Positions 60,610-64,000 of a stretch of 64,000 nucleotides of DNA are shown here, in pieces (the stretch's first letter is position 1; every line of letters begins with the position of its first letter). This DNA comes from Pseudomonas frederiksbergensis. Lineage in GTDB: Bacteria; Pseudomonadota; Gammaproteobacteria; Pseudomonadales; Pseudomonadaceae. The notes under the pieces were generated by a model. That model was not told the DNA's origin. It made no database searches and was given only the letters and a program-made list of their open reading frames with translations. The stretch covers positions 547,501 to 611,500 of the forward strand of contig NZ_CP018319.1 of assembly GCF_001952935.1 (NCBI RefSeq), read 5' to 3'. The position numbers and the translations under genes are program-made.

Positions 60610-63555
60610 ATGCCCAGCCCACTGCGCCCGGATCAACGTCGGTTTCCCCTGCACGTCCATATCAGTGTGATGTTCACGTTCCTGCTGTTGCTGACCGGCG
60701 TGGTGCTGGGCCTTTTCAACTACCAGCAAACCACGCAGATCATCCTTTCCAGCAGTGAGAAACTCTTCAACCGCATCGAGCAGGATGTTCGCCTCGACCT
60801 GCACGCCACTTATGAACCGATTCGCCATCTGCTATCCCTGCTGGCGCAATACCCGGCGACCCAGGCACCTGACCTTGCGCAACGCCTGGCGCTGCTCAAA
60901 CCCTTCAGCCAGTCGCTCACGGACAACCCCGACCTGGCCTCGTTGTACCTTGGCTATGGCAACGGTGATTTCTTCATGGTTCGGCCCTTGCGAATCCCCG
61001 AGCTGAAAACGCTCCTCAAGGCACCGGACACGGCGGCTTATCAGGTGTGGAGCATTGAGCGAACAGGCAACAGCGGCCAGGTCCGCTCCCAATCATTGTT
61101 TTTCGATCAGGATCTGGCCCTCATCAGCCGCCAGGACAACCCCGACGAATCCTACGATCCGCGAACCCGTGCCTGGTATGCCAATGCCCGTAGCGACAGC
61201 GATCAGATCACCACCGAACCCTATGTCTTTTTCTCCACCCGCAATGTCGGCACTACCCTGGCCCGGCGCAGCGGCGAACAGGCGGTCATGGGTGCCGACC
61301 TGACCCTGGCGGCACTCTCCGCAACCCTGGCCAAACATGTCGTGACCCCCAGTACCGAAATCGTGCTGTTCGATGCTGAAGGAAATGCCATCGCGTATCC
61401 CGACAACAGCAAACTGATCATCGACGATCAGACTGCCCGCCTGACCAAAGCCGCCGACCTGAGCCCCAGCCTCGGTGCATTGCTCAACAATCCCCCCGCA
61501 GGTAATCGCCTGGATGTCGCCGGTCGTCAATGGATCGTTGCCCGCAGCCGCATGCAAGAGGGCGGCCCTCAGGGACTGCAACTGGCGCTGCTGGTGCCGG
61601 AAGATGAATTACTGGTCGATGCCTACCGCATGCGCTGGCAAGGCGCGCTGATTACCCTGGCCACGCTGTTGCTGTGCCTGCCGCTGGGCTGGCTGACCTC
61701 ACGAATCCTGGTCAAACCCTTGCGCGCGCTGGTGCAGGAGGCCGATGCGGTGCGCAGTTTCGACTTCAACTTTCCGGCCTCGCGTCGCTCTCCTGTGCTC
61801 GAAGTCGACCAACTGAGCGTGTCGATGACGCGCATGAAAGACACCCTGGCGAGTTTTTTCCGGATCACCGACAGCCTGAGCGCCGAGACTCGCTTCACCC
61901 CCTTGCTGGAACGGGTGTTGTTTGAAACCGTGAAAATCGGCCAGGCCCAGGCCGGCCTGATCTACCTGCGCGAAAGTGATGGCGATCGAATGGAGCCCCA
62001 TGGTCTGGTCCTCAACGGCTCCTCACGGCCATTGCCGTCATTTCATCTTCGAGCACACGACTCCCAGGCGCCGCAAAGCCCGGCATGGCTACAACAGCTG
62101 TCGAAGGCCGACAACATCGTCACCACACTTGGTTTTGAACAGGCCGGGGATTTGCAAAAGGTGTTGCATGAGCTGGAGTGTCCCCGGGTGCACCTGATCG
62201 GCATTCGACTGCACAATCGTCATAACGAAACCGTGGGCCTGCTGGTCCTGCTATTGGCCGATACCGGTAACCAGAGCGATCTGGAGAAACTTCGTCCGGA
62301 CCGCATCGCGTTCCTCCAGGCTGTGTCCGGCGCGGCCGCCGTCAGTATTGAAAGTCAGCGTCTGCAAGCCAAACAAAAACAACTACTGGATTCCTTCATT
62401 CAACTGCTGGCAGGGGCGATTGACGCCAAAAGCCCCTATACCGGCGGTCACTGCCAGCGAGTACCGGCGCTGACCCTGATGCTCGCCCAAGCCGCCGCTG
62501 CCAGCCAGGACCCGGCCTTCAGTGGCTATCAGCCCACCGAAGATGAATGGGAAGCGCTGCACATCGCCGCCTGGCTGCACGACTGCGGCAAGGTCACCAC
62601 CCCGGAATATGTGGTCGATAAAGCCACGAAGCTGGAAACCCTCAACGACCGTATTCACGAAATCCGCACCCGCTTCGAAGTGCTCAAGCGCGATGCCTGG
62701 ATCAGCTATTGGCAAGCCCTGGCCCTGGGCGGTAACGAGCAGCACCTGGCCGAACTGCGTAACACCGCGCTGGCAGAGCTGGACGATGATTTCGCGTTCG
62801 TTGCCCGCTGCAACCTGGGTGGCGAGGCGATGGCCGAGTCCGACCAGCAACGCCTGCGCAGCATTGCCCAACGCAGCTGGACCCGAACCCTGGATGACCG
62901 GCTGGGCGTTTCCTGGGAAGAGAATCGACGTCAGGCACGGACCCCGGCACCGGCACTGCCGGTCAGCGAGCCATTGCTGGCGGACAAACCCGAGCACCTG
63001 TTCGAACGCCCCGAAGCCGAGTTGATTCCAGAGGACAATCCCAGGGGGTTCAAGCTCGATGTGCCGCGCTACAAGTACAACCGGGGCGAGCTCTACAACC
63101 TGAGCGTTGCCCGAGGCACCCTGACCCGCGAGGAGCGTTACATCATCAATCACCACATGGTGCAGACGATTCTGATGCTCAGCCACCTGCCCTTCCCCGG
63201 CCACCTCACCAACGTCGCGGAGATCGCCGGCGGCCACCACGAGAAAATGGACGGCACGGGGTATCCCAAACAGTTGAAGCGCGAAGAAATGAGCCTGCCG
63301 GCGCGGATGATGGCGATTGCCGATATTTTCGAAGCCCTGACCGCCGCCGATCGCCCCTACAAGAAAGCCAAGTCCCTGAGCGAAGCGCTGGGCATCATGG
63401 CCACCATGTGCCGGGATGCTCACATCGATCCCGAGTTGTTCGGGCTGTTCATCAACGCGCAAATCTACTTGCAGTACGCCGATCGTTTCCTCGATCCCCA
63501 ACAAATCGATGCGGTTGATCCGGCAAGCCTGCTGGTCAAGGCAGGCCTGGCATGA
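60610..63555 (+). CDS. Cache-HAMP-GAF-HD-GYP protein with a large insertion in the HD-GYP domain
   Basis: 981 residues. TM1 about 18-39, a periplasmic dCache-like region about 42-338 (FVYSTRNVGTT-type segments), TM2 about 343-364, HAMP, GAF (about 435-590), and an HD-GYP domain: SPYTGGHCQRVP, WLHDCGKVTTPEY (HD at about 657) and GGHHEKMDGTGYP (about 875-887). In usual HD-GYP domains these two parts are about 60-65 residues apart; here about 219. It is probably a c-di-GMP phosphodiesterase. GGAGAG lies 7 bases before the ATG at 60610. It is 49 bp after the kinase gene. Confidence 0.87.
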   Translation: MPSPLRPDQRRFPLHVHISVMFTFLLLLTGVVLGLFNYQQTTQIILSSSEKLFNRIEQDVRLDLHATYEPIRHLLSLLAQYPATQAPDLAQRLALLKPFSQSLTDNPDLASLYLGYGNGDFFMVRPLRIPELKTLLKAPDTAAYQVWSIERTGNSGQVRSQSLFFDQDLALISRQDNPDESYDPRTRAWYANARSDSDQITTEPYVFFSTRNVGTTLARRSGEQAVMGADLTLAALSATLAKHVVTPSTEIVLFDAEGNAIAYPDNSKLIIDDQTARLTKAADLSPSLGALLNNPPAGNRLDVAGRQWIVARSRMQEGGPQGLQLALLVPEDELLVDAYRMRWQGALITLATLLLCLPLGWLTSRILVKPLRALVQEADAVRSFDFNFPASRRSPVLEVDQLSVSMTRMKDTLASFFRITDSLSAETRFTPLLERVLFETVKIGQAQAGLIYLRESDGDRMEPHGLVLNGSSRPLPSFHLRAHDSQAPQSPAWLQQLSKADNIVTTLGFEQAGDLQKVLHELECPRVHLIGIRLHNRHNETVGLLVLLLADTGNQSDLEKLRPDRIAFLQAVSGAAAVSIESQRLQAKQKQLLDSFIQLLAGAIDAKSPYTGGHCQRVPALTLMLAQAAAASQDPAFSGYQPTEDEWEALHIAAWLHDCGKVTTPEYVVDKATKLETLNDRIHEIRTRFEVLKRDAWISYWQALALGGNEQHLAELRNTALAELDDDFAFVARCNLGGEAMAESDQQRLRSIAQRSWTRTLDDRLGVSWEENRRQARTPAPALPVSEPLLADKPEHLFERPEAELIPEDNPRGFKLDVPRYKYNRGELYNLSVARGTLTREERYIINHHMVQTILMLSHLPFPGHLTNVAEIAGGHHEKMDGTGYPKQLKREEMSLPARMMAIADIFEALTAADRPYKKAKSLSEALGIMATMCRDAHIDPELFGLFINAQIYLQYADRFLDPQQIDAVDPASLLVKAGLA

Positions 63556-64000
63556 TCAGCAGTCGGTCAGGCGCAGGAAAATCGCCGCCAATTGCTCGAT
63601 ACCAGCCTGATCTTCAGCGGTAAAACGCGCCAGTTTCGGGCTATCGAGGTCCAGCACGCCAATCAATCGACCGTCCTTGACCAGTGGCACCACCAGCTCG
63701 CTGTTCGACGCACTGTCGCAAGCGATGTGCCCGGGGAACGCATGCACATCCTCGACCAATTGGGTCTGCAAGGTAGCCGCTGCCGCTCCGCACACGCCAC
63801 GGCCGAACGGGATCCGCACGCAGGCGATTTGCCCCTGAAACGGGCCAAGCACCAGCTCTTCGTTGCGATTGAGGTAGAACCCGGCCCAGTTCAGGTCATC
63901 GAGCTGGTTGAACAGGAACGCCGAGAACTGCGCGGCGTTGGCGATGAAATCCCGTTCGTCCGCCAGCAATGACTCCAATTGCGCCCACAGCATGCCGTAG
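63556..64000 (-). CDS. msrC: Free methionine-(R)-sulfoxide reductase (GAF), N-terminus cut off
   Basis: At least 148 codons of a GAF-fold fRMsr. The motif set GRGVCGAAAATLQTQLVEDV, HAFPGHIACDSASNSELVVP and LIGVLDLDSPKLARF carries the conserved cysteines. It reduces free methionine-R-sulfoxide with thioredoxin. The frame continues through the ATG at 63993 to the window edge (YGM), and family members have about 15 more N-terminal residues, so the true start is outside. It is convergent with the HD-GYP gene. Confidence 0.88.
   Translation of the reverse strand, partial: YGMLWAQLESLLADERDFIANAAQFSAFLFNQLDDLNWAGFYLNRNEELVLGPFQGQIACVRIPFGRGVCGAAAATLQTQLVEDVHAFPGHIACDSASNSELVVPLVKDGRLIGVLDLDSPKLARFTAEDQAGIEQLAAIFLRLTDC

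Noticed and set aside
1..64000. CRISPR arrays, tRNA or rRNA genes, integrase or transposase genes.
   Set aside because: No repeat-spacer pattern, no cloverleaf-like sequence and no such protein were seen; the repeats found are REP pairs and compound palindromes.

Overview
The window is about 60% GC, densely packed and on both strands. It looks like chromosomal DNA of a fluorescent Pseudomonas, probably of the P. fluorescens group. The evidence is a near-identical PvdS sigma factor, a complete pyoverdine-iron recovery operon (fpvGHJK-fpvCDEF), an atu terpene-utilisation operon, a dsbRS/dsbDEG locus arranged as in P. aeruginosa, and several fluorescens-type REP pairs (core GTGGGAGCGGGCTTGCTCGC). 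No tRNA, rRNA, CRISPR array, transposase, prophage or integrase gene was found. The sequence is core or soft-core chromosome with a few lineage-specific signalling modules.

Layout. 0-12.8 kb holds separate metabolic and regulatory genes: RhtA exporter, TetR/SDR/DsbA-like isomerase, quinone oxidoreductase/LysR, aminopeptidase P, a second IscS-like desulfurase, LysE, a short sigma-54 activator, and soxR with its divergent monooxygenase. 13-19.4 kb is the fpv operon: an inner-membrane reductase and helpers (FpvGHJK), then an ABC importer with two periplasmic binding proteins (FpvCDEF). 20-25.7 kb is the copper-responsive DsbS/DsbR two-component system, divergent from dsbD, a TlpA-like gene and dsbG. 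26.9-27.5 kb is pvdS with a Fur-overlapped promoter. 28.5-37.8 kb is atuR divergent from atuABCDEF (citronellol/geraniol and related branched acids); atuG and atuH are not present here. 37.8-40.7 kb holds an exonuclease, PpnP, a MOSC protein and CheV. 41.1-43.5 kb is a small signalling module: a degenerate HPt-like protein, a NarX-type kinase and a NarL-type regulator, with a long palindrome before the kinase. 43.4-55.4 kb is housekeeping: YegS kinase, moeA-moaB/mobA, a pseudouridine synthase, a glutaredoxin-like protein, a Kef-type antiporter, Amt, elaB/yqjE/yqjK-like genes and dgt. 55.6-63.6 kb is a phosphorelay and c-di-GMP block: a stand-alone receiver, a NarL-type regulator, a 1.2-kDa-residue-scale (about 1214 aa) EvgS/RocS-like unorthodox kinase and an HD-GYP protein with a large internal insertion. 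A partial fRMsr gene runs off the right edge.

Three copies of a roughly 107-bp compound palindrome sit at the 3' ends of genes. Four REP pairs are also present, one of them inside the fpvD reading frame, where it encodes an extra N-terminal segment. The best candidates for something not yet described are the receiver/kinase/HD-GYP block at 55.6-63.6 kb, with its RcsB-like operator, and the degenerate-HPt module at 41.1-43.5 kb. Neither is a clearly new system; both are variants of known phosphorelay themes. Functions come from reading the translated sequence and from memory of the families; no searches were run.
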